A DNA stretch of 48,446 nt from DATEZO01 sp035255485 (GCA_035255485.1 DATEZO010000239.1:1-48446); one strand, 5' to 3'; shown: positions 6,541 to 15,792, counted from the stretch's first letter. Notes: generated by a model from the sequence alone, not told the origin. Made by a program: numbers and translations.

Positions 6541-7983
6541 TCAAAGTTTGCACAGCAAAGCCATCATGGATTTGACCAGACCTTGCTTTAGCGGCGAGTA
6601 CGGAGGGAAGAACGCTTTTACCAGCAGCAGGCGGCTGCCGCGCAACATGGCGCGCTCATGGGAAAATGCCTTGAAGCCGTAGAATCCGTGCGAGTTTCCG
6701 ATCCCGGAATTGTTGACGCCGCCGAAGGGCAAACTATTGTGCGCGTATTGCTGCATGCAGTGATTCACAACTACGCTGCCCGAACTCGTTTCGCTCACTA
6801 CGCGACGAATGTTCTCGCTGCGAGTACTCCACAGATAGAGAGCCAGAGGCTTGGGACGCGCGTTGAGACAAGAGACAAGCTCGTCAATATCATCGAACTC
6901 GAAGACTGGAAGTACGGGGCCGAATATCTCCTCCTGCGCGATTTGCGCCGCTGGCGGAATCTTCGTCAGCAGCGTGGGAGCGACAAACCGTTCCTTGAAA
7001 TCGTGACTGCCGCCCGCAACCAGTTTCGCCCCCAGGCTGCGAGCATCGTCGATCAATGCGGCAATGCGGCTGGCATGGCGCTCGTGAATCATCCGCGCAA
7101 GATCCTTGCTTGCCGCAACCTCGCTATCGGTATCACCATAGCGTGCGGCGATGATATCCTTGCAGCGACGCAGCAGTTCGTCGTGCACGCTGCGATGTAC
7201 GAACAGGGTGTCCGGTGCAATGCACGACTGTCCGGCATTGAGCAGCTTTCCCCACATGATCAGTTCAGCGGCTTGGGTCAGGTCGGCGCTTGCATCGACG
7301 ATGACCGGCGACTTGCCGCCCAGTTCCAGCGTTACGGACGCCAGATGCCTGGCGGCGGCAGTCATCACCAGCTTGCCTACCACCGGCGATCCCGTAAAGA
7401 AGATATGGTTGAACGGGCAAGCGAGCAAGGCTTGGGCTGTCGCCACCCCACCAGCGACCATCGTCACCTCGGCGGCATCGAAAACCTCGGTGATCACGTC
7501 TGCCAGAACGGCGTTGACCGCAGGAGTAAACTCCGACGGCTTCAATATCACCGTATTTCCCGCAGCGACAGCCGATACCAAGGGGCCAATGAGCGTCGCC
7601 ACCGGATAATTCCACGGCCCGATGATCAGGCAACGCCCCTTGTTCTGGTAAAGTACGCGCGCCGACGTACCGATAGTCGTCAGGGTTGGCGCCACTCGCA
7701 TGGGCCGCATCCATTTGCGCAGGTTTCGTGTTGCGGCGTGAATCTCTTCCACCACGGGCAGCATTTCGGTCAGATCGACTTCGACGACGGGTTTGTGAAA
7801 ATCGTTGGCGAAGGCTTCGTAGAAGTCGGTTCGCCGGCTCAGCAAAGCGGATTGCAAGCGCTTCAGTTTTCCGATGCGCTCGCCCGCCGTCGATGTCCTC
7901 AAGGCCTGCGCGCGCGCCTCCTGCGCAGCAAAGCGTTGTTCGATCAAAGCGGCAGACGTTTCAGGTAACAACGCGTGAGTCAT
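6541..7983 (-). CDS. Aldehyde dehydrogenase, coniferyl aldehyde dehydrogenase-like
   Basis: The 480-residue NAD(P)-dependent dehydrogenase belongs to the ALDH3-like group without a transmembrane anchor. It has the IIGPWNYP nucleotide-site motif, FFTGSPVVGK, the general base Glu220 in LELGGKSP and the nucleophile Cys254 in NAGQSCIAPD. The C-terminus contains the PFGGVNNSGIG motif. Close relatives are often annotated as coniferyl aldehyde dehydrogenases, but the operon contains no other lignin gene. A sugar-derived or amino-sugar-derived aldehyde is a likelier substrate here. GGAG lies nine bases ahead of the start. It overlaps the end of the MFS-SDR gene by 23 bases. Confidence 0.87.
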   Translation of the reverse strand: MTHALLPETSAALIEQRFAAQEARAQALRTSTAGERIGKLKRLQSALLSRRTDFYEAFANDFHKPVVEVDLTEMLPVVEEIHAATRNLRKWMRPMRVAPTLTTIGTSARVLYQNKGRCLIIGPWNYPVATLIGPLVSAVAAGNTVILKPSEFTPAVNAVLADVITEVFDAAEVTMVAGGVATAQALLACPFNHIFFTGSPVVGKLVMTAAARHLASVTLELGGKSPVIVDASADLTQAAELIMWGKLLNAGQSCIAPDTLFVHRSVHDELLRRCKDIIAARYGDTDSEVAASKDLARMIHERHASRIAALIDDARSLGAKLVAGGSHDFKERFVAPTLLTKIPPAAQIAQEEIFGPVLPVFEFDDIDELVSCLNARPKPLALYLWSTRSENIRRVVSETSSGSVVVNHCMQQYAHNSLPFGGVNNSGIGNSHGFYGFKAFSHERAMLRGSRLLLVKAFFPPYSPLKQGLVKSMMALLCKL

Positions 7984-9925
7984 CGTGATGCTCCGGATAA
8001 GGGGGAACTTCGAAGTGCAGGATCCAATTCGTCAGCGGCTTGGGCAGCACGCCGGCCAGTCTCACCAGCCAGCGCAGGGTCCAGGGAAAGAGATAGTCCG
8101 AGCATTCTTGGCGAACCGCATACAGGATGTGATCCACCGCTTCCGCCTCGGAAATCTCCAGGGGAGCCGGCATGCCGTCATTGGCCGTGGCCGCGGTGGC
8201 GACAAAGCCAGGATAGACCGAAACGAAGCGGATGCCGTAGAGGGCGAATTCGATGCGGCAGGTGTCGAACAGCAGCCGTAGCGCACCCTTGGCCGCCGAG
8301 TAAGGCCCTTGCAGGGGCACACCGAGGAAACCGGCCAGGGAATTGGTATGGGCAATGATGCCGTCTCGCTGCTTGCGCATCTGGTCGAGCACGGGGAACA
8401 GGTAATTCACCACCGTGTCGTAGTTGGTGCGCATGTAGGCGGTGACTTCGCGGGCATTCATCTTTCGCATGTCGATGGCCGGCGCACCACCCACATTGAG
8501 GAGCGCCAGGTCGATGCGACCAAACTTTTCGACACTGGCAGCCACGACGCGGGCCGCATCGTCGGGGTTTTCCGCATCGGCAGCCAAGGGCAGACAGCGG
8601 CCGCCGCATAGTTCGATCTCGGCGGCAAGCGTATCCAGCCGCTCCTTGCGCCGGGCCGTCACGACGACGCTCGCGCCTTCGCTGGCAAGGCGCAGGGCGA
8701 ATGCACGGCCCATACCCGACGAGGCACCTGCCACCAACACCACCTTGCCGCTGAAACTTTTCTCAGGCAGGCGCTCTGAGTGCATCCAGCGTTTGCGAGC
8801 GAACAGCAGTAGCGCCACCATGGTCACCGCGAAACACACGCTGACGATAGGCACCGGTGTTGCGTCGTCGCCCGTCACCACCAGGGATGCGATGAGCGGG
8901 CCGAAGGCGGAGCCCAATAGTTGCGCCGCTGGCACCAGTACAGCCACCCGGCCTTTGGCGTCGGCCCGGAACGCCAGGGCTACGTGGAAAGGCATCAGGA
9001 ACAACCAGGCGAAACCGAAGGCGGCGCATAGCAAAGTGAATTCTGAATGGGCGCCCGCCGGTAAGGCGTAGATGCCACCGGCAATGGTAGCAAGCACCAC
9101 TCCCCCTGCGATCAGCGTGGCGGCGATGTCGAGTCGCCGGATCAGCCAGATGGCGGCGGTACCGCCCACCATCTGCATTAACAAAACTTCGGAGATCACG
9201 GCCTGAATGCCCTGCGCATCGAAACCTTGGTCAAGGCCGACGGGTTCCAGATAGGCCCAGAGGGCGCCCAGGGCCGCCATTTGCAGGAAGGCGATGACAA
9301 GGGGCAACGCGGTGGTGGCCGACCATTTGAGCTTCTTGGCGGCAGATGGAGTGAGCGGTTTGAGGCTGGAAGGCAAGCCCAAGGCAAGGATAGTGGAGAG
9401 GAAGGTAAAAAGCCCCAATAGCTGGAAGCCGCCCTTCCAACCGGCGCTCGGAATGATCCAGGCGGCCAGCAAGGCGGCAATGCCGGTTTGGGTCAGGGTC
9501 TGCAGAACCATGAAGAATGCGACAAGGCGATCGGGTTTGTAACCGCGTACGATCACGCTGGTGGTAACCCAGACCAGCACCCCTTCCGCCAGGCCGGTGA
9601 CCGCCCGCAACACGGTTATCCAGCCATCGCCCGAGGCAAAGCTGGTGATGCCGTCGAGGCCAGCCACCAGTAGTGCAGCGATAACGGTAATGACGCGGTA
9701 TCGGGACAGGGGCAGCAGTGCATCGCCCAAGACCACGCCCAGGCCCAGAGTGACGATCTCGCCCATGGCAATGATACCGACTCCTTCCATGGTAATGGCG
9801 TGAGCGGTGACGAGTTCGCCCAGCAGAATGGGCTGTAGTCCCAGCATGAGCAGGGCGACGGAGCCGATCAGCAAGGCTGAACCGATCTGGCGAAGAGAAA
9901 ACGGCGACGACGAAACGGGTTCCAT
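7961..9925 (-). CDS. MFS transporter fused to a short-chain dehydrogenase
   Basis: The 654-residue protein joins two families. Residues ~15-380 form a major facilitator with about 12 hydrophobic segments. From ~388 a complete short-chain dehydrogenase follows, with AGASSGMG as the Rossmann glycine motif, an NVGG stretch, and YSAAK (Tyr542, Lys546) as catalytic pair. The start at 9925 has AGGAGG upstream; an upstream extension to 10003 lacks such a site. The frame is continuous with no stop or start signal between the domains, so this appears to be a true fusion. It suggests that a substrate is oxidised or reduced as it enters the cytoplasm. Substrate unknown. It sits 46 bases after the class II aldolase-like gene and overlaps the ALDH gene. 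Confidence 0.85.
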   Translation of the reverse strand: MEPVSSSPFSLRQIGSALLIGSVALLMLGLQPILLGELVTAHAITMEGVGIIAMGEIVTLGLGVVLGDALLPLSRYRVITVIAALLVAGLDGITSFASGDGWITVLRAVTGLAEGVLVWVTTSVIVRGYKPDRLVAFFMVLQTLTQTGIAALLAAWIIPSAGWKGGFQLLGLFTFLSTILALGLPSSLKPLTPSAAKKLKWSATTALPLVIAFLQMAALGALWAYLEPVGLDQGFDAQGIQAVISEVLLMQMVGGTAAIWLIRRLDIAATLIAGGVVLATIAGGIYALPAGAHSEFTLLCAAFGFAWLFLMPFHVALAFRADAKGRVAVLVPAAQLLGSAFGPLIASLVVTGDDATPVPIVSVCFAVTMVALLLFARKRWMHSERLPEKSFSGKVVLVAGASSGMGRAFALRLASEGASVVVTARRKERLDTLAAEIELCGGRCLPLAADAENPDDAARVVAASVEKFGRIDLALLNVGGAPAIDMRKMNAREVTAYMRTNYDTVVNYLFPVLDQMRKQRDGIIAHTNSLAGFLGVPLQGPYSAAKGALRLLFDTCRIEFALYGIRFVSVYPGFVATAATANDGMPAPLEISEAEAVDHILYAVRQECSDYLFPWTLRWLVRLAGVLPKPLTNWILHFEVPPYPEHHDDSRVVT

Positions 9926-9971
9926 GCTGGTGGCTCCTCCTTGCTTGTTTCTCGTGGTCCAACAAAGACTG

Positions 9972-10610
9972 CTAGTAGCCGCGGCTTTCCATGGGCAATT
10001 CACCGCAGGCGAAAGCTTCCGTCGCGTGGCGTTCGTCCCTGTGGAGACGCGAATTGGCGATGTAACGTACTAACCAGGGCAACATCTCGACACGTCCTCC
10101 GGTGGCGACCGCCAGCACGTAAGCCTTTGCGCATTTTTCAAAAAGCTCCGCGTTCAATGCCATGCGTGTGCAAGTGGTTCCCAGGCATAAGGGCAGGCCG
10201 CGCCAGATCAGCGCGTTGCCGCCTTTATGCAAGGCGCTTCCGATTCCGGTGTACTGCGTGACTGCGGGGGCCATGGGTCCGATGTGACGGGCCTGCTCGT
10301 CGAACACCTGAGGCAATGTGCCGCCGAAACCCGCCAGGCAAGCGCCAAACGGGCCGCTGCCCCAGACCACGGCACCCACGTCGCCACGGCATGCATAGAC
10401 GCTGGCGTGCACGGTAGCCGGGCCTTCCGTGGCACATTTGCGCCAGTCCTCGAGCTTCGGTTTTGCATCCGTCACAGAGCCCACCCACACGGATGAACCG
10501 CCGGGACAGCGCACCGACAGACTAGCGCCCTCACCGGCTAACAGCTCCTTGGCGAGCAGACGATCCCTCGCCTGCAACCAGAGGAACTTCATGTTTTCAT
10601 GGGTACTCAT
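9972..10610 (-). CDS. Class II aldolase/adducin-like protein lacking metal ligands
   Basis: The 212-residue protein follows the class II aldolase pattern (GEGASLSVR near residue 27, VHASVYACRGDVGAVVWGSG at 67-86). In the active paralogue two genes upstream the metal ligands are Glu76, His95, His97 and His159. By alignment these are Pro64, Trp83, Ser85 and an arginine here. All four are missing, so zinc-dependent aldol cleavage is unlikely. It may be a regulatory or scaffolding partner of the active aldolase, or may have a new activity. The start at 10610 has only a weak ribosome site; Met at 10592 is an alternative. It follows the aminotransferase gene by three bases. Confidence 0.72.
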   Translation of the reverse strand: MSTHENMKFLWLQARDRLLAKELLAGEGASLSVRCPGGSSVWVGSVTDAKPKLEDWRKCATEGPATVHASVYACRGDVGAVVWGSGPFGACLAGFGGTLPQVFDEQARHIGPMAPAVTQYTGIGSALHKGGNALIWRGLPLCLGTTCTRMALNAELFEKCAKAYVLAVATGGRVEMLPWLVRYIANSRLHRDERHATEAFACGELPMESRGY

Positions 10611-10613
10611 GGC

Positions 10614-12110
10614 TTACACCAGCTTGAACACGTCTTCAAAGCGGTTGAGCGCCTCGTCGACCACCTCGTCCGTGTCCGCCAGGCTGGTGTAGATGCGACT
10701 GCCGGCAAGGGTGATGAGGCCGTGGGCGGAATAGGCTGCGCCCATCTCTTCCATCATGTGCTTGCGGGCCTTTGCATCGTTCTTCACCTTCCACAGCTTG
10801 TACAGATTGCTGGTGTCGAGCAGCAGCACGCCGGACGTCTGCAAGTGCACGATGGACCCCATGTTGTAAACCACGTAAGGCAGGCGCAGCCGCTCGATGA
10901 TTTGCTCGAGGCCGCGCCGCATGCGATCACCTGCGCGCCCCGCCTTGACTGCGGCATCCGAGTTCCGTGCTTCGAGCAAGGCGTAGTAGCCGGCCACGCA
11001 GGACAAGGGATTGGCCGATAGAGTTCCGCCGACAAAGGCGCGTCTGGAGGTGGTGCCGATGCCGCCCACCAGCATCATCATGATGTCGCGGCGTCCACCG
11101 ATGGCGCCGGCCATGGGATAGCCGCCGGCCAGGCACTTGCCCAGCACGGTGATGTCGGGCTTGACGTTGAAATAGGCCTGGGCGCCGCCCGTGCCCATGC
11201 GGAAGCCAGTGACCACTTCGTCGAACACCATCAGGGTACCGAATTCATCGCACAGGGCACGGACCTGCTTGTTGTAATCCCGATGCACGGGACGGGTGCC
11301 GCTTTCGGGGCCGAGCGGTTCCAGCAGTACGCCGGCAGTACCGCCGCGCAGGCGATTCAGTCGTAGCTTGCGGCGCAGGGCTTCGAGGTCGTTGGGGTTG
11401 CACTCCTGGGTGTAGGCCGTGGAGCCGGTGGGGATGCCGATGGCTTCCATGCGGCCAGTGCTGGGCAGGCGCATACCGTAGACCATCTGGTCGCTCCAGC
11501 CGTGGTAGGCGCCACCCACTTTGATGATCCACTTCTTGTCGGTGTAAGCGCGGGCGAGTCGAATCGCACCCATCACCGCTTCCGTGCCGGAGCCCAGCAG
11601 GCGCAGCATTTCCACACCGGGCATAGTCTGGCAGACCAGTTCCGCCAGCTTGACTTCATATTCATGCAGCAGGCCTGTGACCGGACCGCACTGATCCAGA
11701 ACTTCGTTCACCTTTTGCCGCAGGGCGGACGGATTGGATCCCAGCAGCGTGGGGCCGCCGGCCTGGAGGAAGTCGATGTAGCGGTTGCCGTCCACATCGG
11801 TGAGATGCGCGCCTTGCGCCTGGGACATGGCCAGAGGGAATGGGTGATTGAAGGCCAGGTTGTGCTGTACACCGCCAGGAATCACTTTCCTGGCGGCTTC
11901 GGAGAGACGCTTCGAGCCTTGGCAGCGTTCATCGAAGTAGCGCATGACGGTCTTCATGTGCTCGGGTTTGATCGAGCGCATGGGCTGGCCGACGAGCTCG
12001 CGAAATTTGCCGTAGAGCGTGTCTACGTCGGGCCATTCGGAGATAGCGGAGTTTTGGTTCATGGCAGTCGTGGTTTTCTCAAGATGAAAGAGGTGAGCGC
12101 GATCGTTCAT
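10614..12110 (-). CDS. Class III PLP aminotransferase, glutamate-1-semialdehyde aminomutase-like
   Basis: The 498-residue enzyme belongs to the class III aminotransferases closest to the HemL type. It has YIDFLQAGGPTLLGSNP early, GSGTEAVMGAIRLARAYT, AYHGWSD for the cofactor phosphate side, VFDEVVTGFR with the PLP-binding Asp, and Lys325 in VLGKCLAGGYP as Schiff-base lysine. The N-terminus is some 60 residues longer than HemL. The start at 12110 gives a four-base ATGA overlap with the aldolase gene and GGAG seven bases upstream; the ATG at 12062 is the alternative. Context argues for transfer or shift of an amino group on a sugar or amino-aldehyde rather than tetrapyrrole synthesis. Confidence 0.82.
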   Translation of the reverse strand: MNDRAHLFHLEKTTTAMNQNSAISEWPDVDTLYGKFRELVGQPMRSIKPEHMKTVMRYFDERCQGSKRLSEAARKVIPGGVQHNLAFNHPFPLAMSQAQGAHLTDVDGNRYIDFLQAGGPTLLGSNPSALRQKVNEVLDQCGPVTGLLHEYEVKLAELVCQTMPGVEMLRLLGSGTEAVMGAIRLARAYTDKKWIIKVGGAYHGWSDQMVYGMRLPSTGRMEAIGIPTGSTAYTQECNPNDLEALRRKLRLNRLRGGTAGVLLEPLGPESGTRPVHRDYNKQVRALCDEFGTLMVFDEVVTGFRMGTGGAQAYFNVKPDITVLGKCLAGGYPMAGAIGGRRDIMMMLVGGIGTTSRRAFVGGTLSANPLSCVAGYYALLEARNSDAAVKAGRAGDRMRRGLEQIIERLRLPYVVYNMGSIVHLQTSGVLLLDTSNLYKLWKVKNDAKARKHMMEEMGAAYSAHGLITLAGSRIYTSLADTDEVVDEALNRFEDVFKLV

Positions 12111-12751
12111 GAGTGCTCCAATGCAGTAATGACACGCCGTAGCGCGGTGGCCTGGATCGGAAGGGCGATTGCCCGGGAATGAATTTGGGATGAAAGGTAG
12201 CGGCGGGTCAGGCACTCCAGGTCTTCCACCGTTTTCATCGCGGCTTCGACGCTGGCGCCGCAGCAAAGCACGCCGTGGCTGCGCATGAGATAGGCATTGA
12301 TGTCGGGCCGTATGGCACGACCCACCATGCCCCCTAGAAGCCCGGTGCCCGAGGGCATGTAGCCGATCATGGGCACCCGCGGACCAAGGGAAGCCCGCGC
12401 TTGAGGATCTTCCACCTCAAGGGCCTTGCCCAGCAGCGCACAGGCACTAGCCACTGGCTGATGGGTGTGGATGCTGCAACAGACATCAGGCCGCTTGCGC
12501 AGCACGCGGGCATGAAGGCCGGTTTCCACGGACGGAGCACGATCGCCTGCCAGGCATTTCAGATCGGCCAGCCGCACGACGCACACGTCGGCGGCACCCA
12601 TGGTCAGATAGTCGGTAGCCGAGGGCGTGACGGCAAAATTCTCTGCATCGATGCGCAACGCCACGTTGCCTCCGGTGCCGGCGAGATAACCGACCCTGGA
12701 TAATTCGATGCAGATCTCGACGACGCGCTGTCTTTCCTTAAACGCGAACAT
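12107..12751 (-). CDS. Class II aldolase (sugar-phosphate aldolase family)
   Basis: The 214-residue protein is a class II aldolase/adducin family member like L-fuculose-phosphate aldolase. It has GTGGNVALR (26-34) for the phosphate loop, Glu76 as probable acid/base and the zinc ligands His95 and His97 in HTHQ, with His159 in RSHG. It should cleave a phosphorylated ketose, or a related acid, into two smaller pieces. The gene overlaps the kinase gene by 14 bases and the aminotransferase gene by four, so the three are almost surely one translation-coupled block. The substrate would be the product of the adjacent kinase. Confidence 0.87.
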   Translation of the reverse strand: MFAFKERQRVVEICIELSRVGYLAGTGGNVALRIDAENFAVTPSATDYLTMGAADVCVVRLADLKCLAGDRAPSVETGLHARVLRKRPDVCCSIHTHQPVASACALLGKALEVEDPQARASLGPRVPMIGYMPSGTGLLGGMVGRAIRPDINAYLMRSHGVLCCGASVEAAMKTVEDLECLTRRYLSSQIHSRAIALPIQATALRRVITALEHS

Positions 12752-14369
12752 GCGCAGCCCCTTCGTTGGATGGATTCAGTCGTTGATAAATAGGCGCCAG
12801 TATTTTGTGTAGGTCCTTGAACACGGCAAAGCGGTCGTTATACATGCTGCGCAAAGCCGAGGACGGCTCGTAGACGCGGCGATGCCGCTGGAGAGACGGC
12901 AGATCGGAAAAGCGCAGGGTGCCCATGCCTACACCGGCAATGAAGGCCGCGCCGATAGCGTTAGCCTGGATCGGATTGGCGAGTTGGCGTATGGGTTGGC
13001 CGCTGACGTCGGCGATGATCTGGCACCACAGGTCGGATTGGGCGCCTCCGCCCACGGCGGCGATGGAGCCCAGCTCCCGGCCCAGCAGCTTGCCGAAGGG
13101 TTCCATCATCCAGCGCGTGTTGAGGGCCACGCCTTCCATGAAAGCGCGGATGATGTCTTCCCGTGTATGCGAAAGCTTCAGGTTGACGAGACCGGCGCGC
13201 AGGTACGGGTTATCCACTGGTGTGCGTTCACCAAACAGCCAGGGCATGTAGATGAGACCGTTGGCACCGGCAGGCACGCGGGCGGCGATCTTGTTGAGGA
13301 CGTTGTAAACGTCCGGCTGCTCTTCGTCGCTCAACAACTCGTCGGGGTGAAACAGAATGCGGTCACGCAGGAAGGAAAGATTGGCGCCGGCCGTGGATTG
13401 GAGCGCAGTTGCGAGATAGCGCCCATCCACCGCGCAGGGCACCGTGGCGATCTTGTTGCGGATATCAGTCTTCATGAAGGGCACGTGGGCGCCCAGCCAG
13501 GAAGATGTTCCCAAATACAGATGGGACGCAAAATCGCTCACCGCCGCGCCGACGGCAACGACCGAGTTGTCCACGCCGCCGGCGACAACAACGGTGTCCG
13601 GGTTCAATCCGAGGATAACTGCGACTTCCGGCAACACGGGCCCGAGCACCTCGGTGGAAGACACCATTTCAGGCAGCTTGTCCTGGTCGATGCCGAGGAC
13701 GGAAAGCAAGCCCCGGTCGTAACGGATATCAGAAGGATCGCGGTTGTCCGTCACCCAAGTGGTGAGTGTGGAGTCGTAGGTCGCACAGAACCGGCCGCTC
13801 AGACGGAGGTTCATGTAGTCGAGCACGTTGAGGAACTTGTGGGTGCGCTCGTAACGCTCCGGCTCCTGATCATGGATGTAGGCGATATGCCCGGCGCAAT
13901 CCTTGCCGGAGAGCGCCGGCGCTCCGCCGGTCAGGCGCAGCCATCGCAAGAGCTTGAGGGCACCATAGCCTTCGATGTTGAACCAGCGTCCGCGCAAGCG
14001 GCGAGCGATGGCGCACGACCCACGCATATCGAGCCAGAGCATGGCTCGGCCAATGGCATTGCCGGCACGATCGACACACACCGTACCTTCGCCCTGCGTC
14101 GAACAGCAGACTGCGACCACCCGCCTGCGCAGGTCGTCGTCGGCGCTGAATAATGCGGACGAGGTGGCAAGAAAGGCGTTCCACCAACTACTCGGATCCT
14201 GCTCTGCAGTCACGCCATCGATGTGCAGCGGCACTGGCTCGAAAGCCCATGCCGCCACCGTGCCGTCAAGGGACACCAGCGCGCTCTTGCACCCTGAGGT
14301 TCCAAGGTCGATGGCGAGCACCAGCGGCCCGGAGGTGATTGCACCGGCTTGAGCAGATCGGTGAGACAT
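12738..14369 (-). CDS. FGGY-family carbohydrate kinase, xylulokinase-like
   Basis: The 543-residue protein opens with the ATP-phosphate motif LVLAIDLGTSGCKSALV. It carries the second-domain adenosine region AVGGGAQSDLWCQIIADV followed by the GAAFIAGVG stretch of FGGY kinases. Layout is as for xylulokinases and related sugar kinases, slightly longer than usual. It should phosphorylate a sugar or polyol ahead of the class II aldolase step. The ATG at 14369 lies seven bases after the porin stop and has no strong ribosome site, so translation is probably coupled to the porin gene. An upstream extension would only re-read the porin gene. Confidence 0.85.
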   Translation of the reverse strand: MSHRSAQAGAITSGPLVLAIDLGTSGCKSALVSLDGTVAAWAFEPVPLHIDGVTAEQDPSSWWNAFLATSSALFSADDDLRRRVVAVCCSTQGEGTVCVDRAGNAIGRAMLWLDMRGSCAIARRLRGRWFNIEGYGALKLLRWLRLTGGAPALSGKDCAGHIAYIHDQEPERYERTHKFLNVLDYMNLRLSGRFCATYDSTLTTWVTDNRDPSDIRYDRGLLSVLGIDQDKLPEMVSSTEVLGPVLPEVAVILGLNPDTVVVAGGVDNSVVAVGAAVSDFASHLYLGTSSWLGAHVPFMKTDIRNKIATVPCAVDGRYLATALQSTAGANLSFLRDRILFHPDELLSDEEQPDVYNVLNKIAARVPAGANGLIYMPWLFGERTPVDNPYLRAGLVNLKLSHTREDIIRAFMEGVALNTRWMMEPFGKLLGRELGSIAAVGGGAQSDLWCQIIADVSGQPIRQLANPIQANAIGAAFIAGVGMGTLRFSDLPSLQRHRRVYEPSSALRSMYNDRFAVFKDLHKILAPIYQRLNPSNEGAAHVRV

Positions 14370-14376
14370 TGGCTGG

Positions 14377-15261
14377 TCAGAAGCGGCGCGATACGGACAG
14401 CACGATCTTGTCGTTGTCGGTCGCACGTACCCGGCTGCCATCCTGGGCGAGGTACAACTCGCGCGCCTTGGTGCGGGTCGTCACCCAGTCAGCGTTCCAC
14501 TCGAAGCCCCACTGTTTGCGCGTCAGGCTGATACGGTAATCGTTGAAGTTGGCCTCAGCGAAGTTGGCGACTTGTTGACGGCCGGCGTGCAAGGTGAGCG
14601 TGGTGGCCGGAGCGATGGCGATCATGTAATCAATATCCATGAGCAGCGAACCGCGCGAATTGTGGTCCCCGCGCGCATAGCATTCAAGCGCCGCAGTCGG
14701 GTCCGTAGCGTACTGCAGCATCGCGCCGCAGACACCGCCGGTATCGGCGCCGCGATAGGTCTTCGAGACGACGTCGAGGATGCGGCCTTCGATCGCGCCA
14801 TAGCCTATTTCCAGCACGGCAAAACGGGTGTTGTAATTGGTGCTACGCACGTCACCCGGCGTAAAGGTGCTCATGTCGAAGCTGTGGGGCGCATCGAACT
14901 TCGCGCCGGGAAACAGTTCGGCTGCCATGCCAAGGCCAAAATGCCAGCCCTCGGGATTGCCAAAGCGGTAGCCGGCACCAAGAGTCACGCCGACACCCTC
15001 GCCGTTCATGAACTGCTTCTTGCTTACGCGCACCACGTCGGCAATCGCCACCAGGCCGCTTTCATGAGCGAACTGCGCCCCCAATTTGACCGACGGTTCC
15101 ATCAATGAATCGGAGATGCCGCGCGTGCGCTGGTCGGTAACGATCTTCACCTCGGTCTCGAATTGGTAACTGGCTACTTCATGCTCGTCAGCATGGGCCG
15201 GTTGCATAATGCCGATAATGGCGGGTATGGCAGCAATCGCCAGGATGGAACTGGAACGCAT
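14377..15261 (-). CDS. TorF-family putative outer membrane porin (TIGR02001-like)
   Basis: The 294-residue precursor has a Sec signal peptide (cleavage after AHA, near residue 24). Near its start it has the family signature VTDQRTRGIS followed by PSVKLGAQF. The rest alternates amphipathic strands and ends in an aromatic C-terminal residue (SVSRRF), as outer membrane beta-barrels do. GAGGAG precedes the ATG. It is the second gene of the operon, which suggests that it lets the operon's substrate cross the outer membrane. Substrate unknown. Confidence 0.78.
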   Translation of the reverse strand: MRSSSILAIAAIPAIIGIMQPAHADEHEVASYQFETEVKIVTDQRTRGISDSLMEPSVKLGAQFAHESGLVAIADVVRVSKKQFMNGEGVGVTLGAGYRFGNPEGWHFGLGMAAELFPGAKFDAPHSFDMSTFTPGDVRSTNYNTRFAVLEIGYGAIEGRILDVVSKTYRGADTGGVCGAMLQYATDPTAALECYARGDHNSRGSLLMDIDYMIAIAPATTLTLHAGRQQVANFAEANFNDYRISLTRKQWGFEWNADWVTTRTKARELYLAQDGSRVRATDNDKIVLSVSRRF

Positions 15262-15308
15262 GGAATCTCCTCTTTATTTTTTTGGTATGGATGGAACCGC
15301 GAACATGC

Positions 15309-15758
15309 TTATTTCTTGCAGACTGGCGACTTGGGTAGCGAATCGATCCGCGTGAATTGCTCGGTTTCGCCGAGTATCTCGACACCGATGAAGGCCCGTA
15401 TTTTCAGGACCCCATCCTTTACGCGAATCGTCCCCTTGTAGTTCTTCTTGTCGCGCGGGTCATATATCCAGCCATCGCGCCAGGCCTCGTTGTCGAAACG
15501 GTTGAGTTGGGCAATTTGCACGCCGCAGGTATCTACGGGCGTTCCCGCGTCCTTGTCCCAGACGATTCGGCCGCACAGCGAGCCTGGGCGGTCAGCACAG
15601 GCACTGAATTCGATTATCGCGTCCTTCTGCGCGGCCAGCCACAGCCCCTTGGCATCACCCGAAGTTGCCGCGTAAGCCGCGCCTACACATACGCACGACA
15701 ACATCGAACTCATCAAGACCGAAGGGAAAAACTGTTGCAACGGAAGTACCTTCCACAT
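15309..15758 (-). CDS. Secreted DUF2147 protein
   Basis: The 149-residue precursor has a signal peptide ending near AYA (residue 30). The mature part carries the DUF2147 pattern: GLWLAAQKDAIIEFSAC, GRIVWDK, a DPRDKKNYKGTIRV stretch, and a C-terminal beta sheet. Four cysteines could form disulfides. DUF2147 proteins are lipocalin-like periplasmic proteins of unsettled role. AAGGAGGA six bases upstream is an excellent ribosome site. It is the first gene of the operon, behind the promoter that overlaps the TetR operator. Confidence 0.85.
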   Translation of the reverse strand: MWKVLPLQQFFPSVLMSSMLSCVCVGAAYAATSGDAKGLWLAAQKDAIIEFSACADRPGSLCGRIVWDKDAGTPVDTCGVQIAQLNRFDNEAWRDGWIYDPRDKKNYKGTIRVKDGVLKIRAFIGVEILGETEQFTRIDSLPKSPVCKK

Positions 15759-15792
15759 GTCTCCTCCTTTTATTATTGATTCGCGTCTAAAG

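Noticed and set aside
8442..9071. Long plus-strand open frame opposite the MFS-SDR gene
   Set aside because: It is a mirror of a GC-rich gene, with composition-driven Arg/Ala/Ser content, no ribosome site and no recognisable domain.
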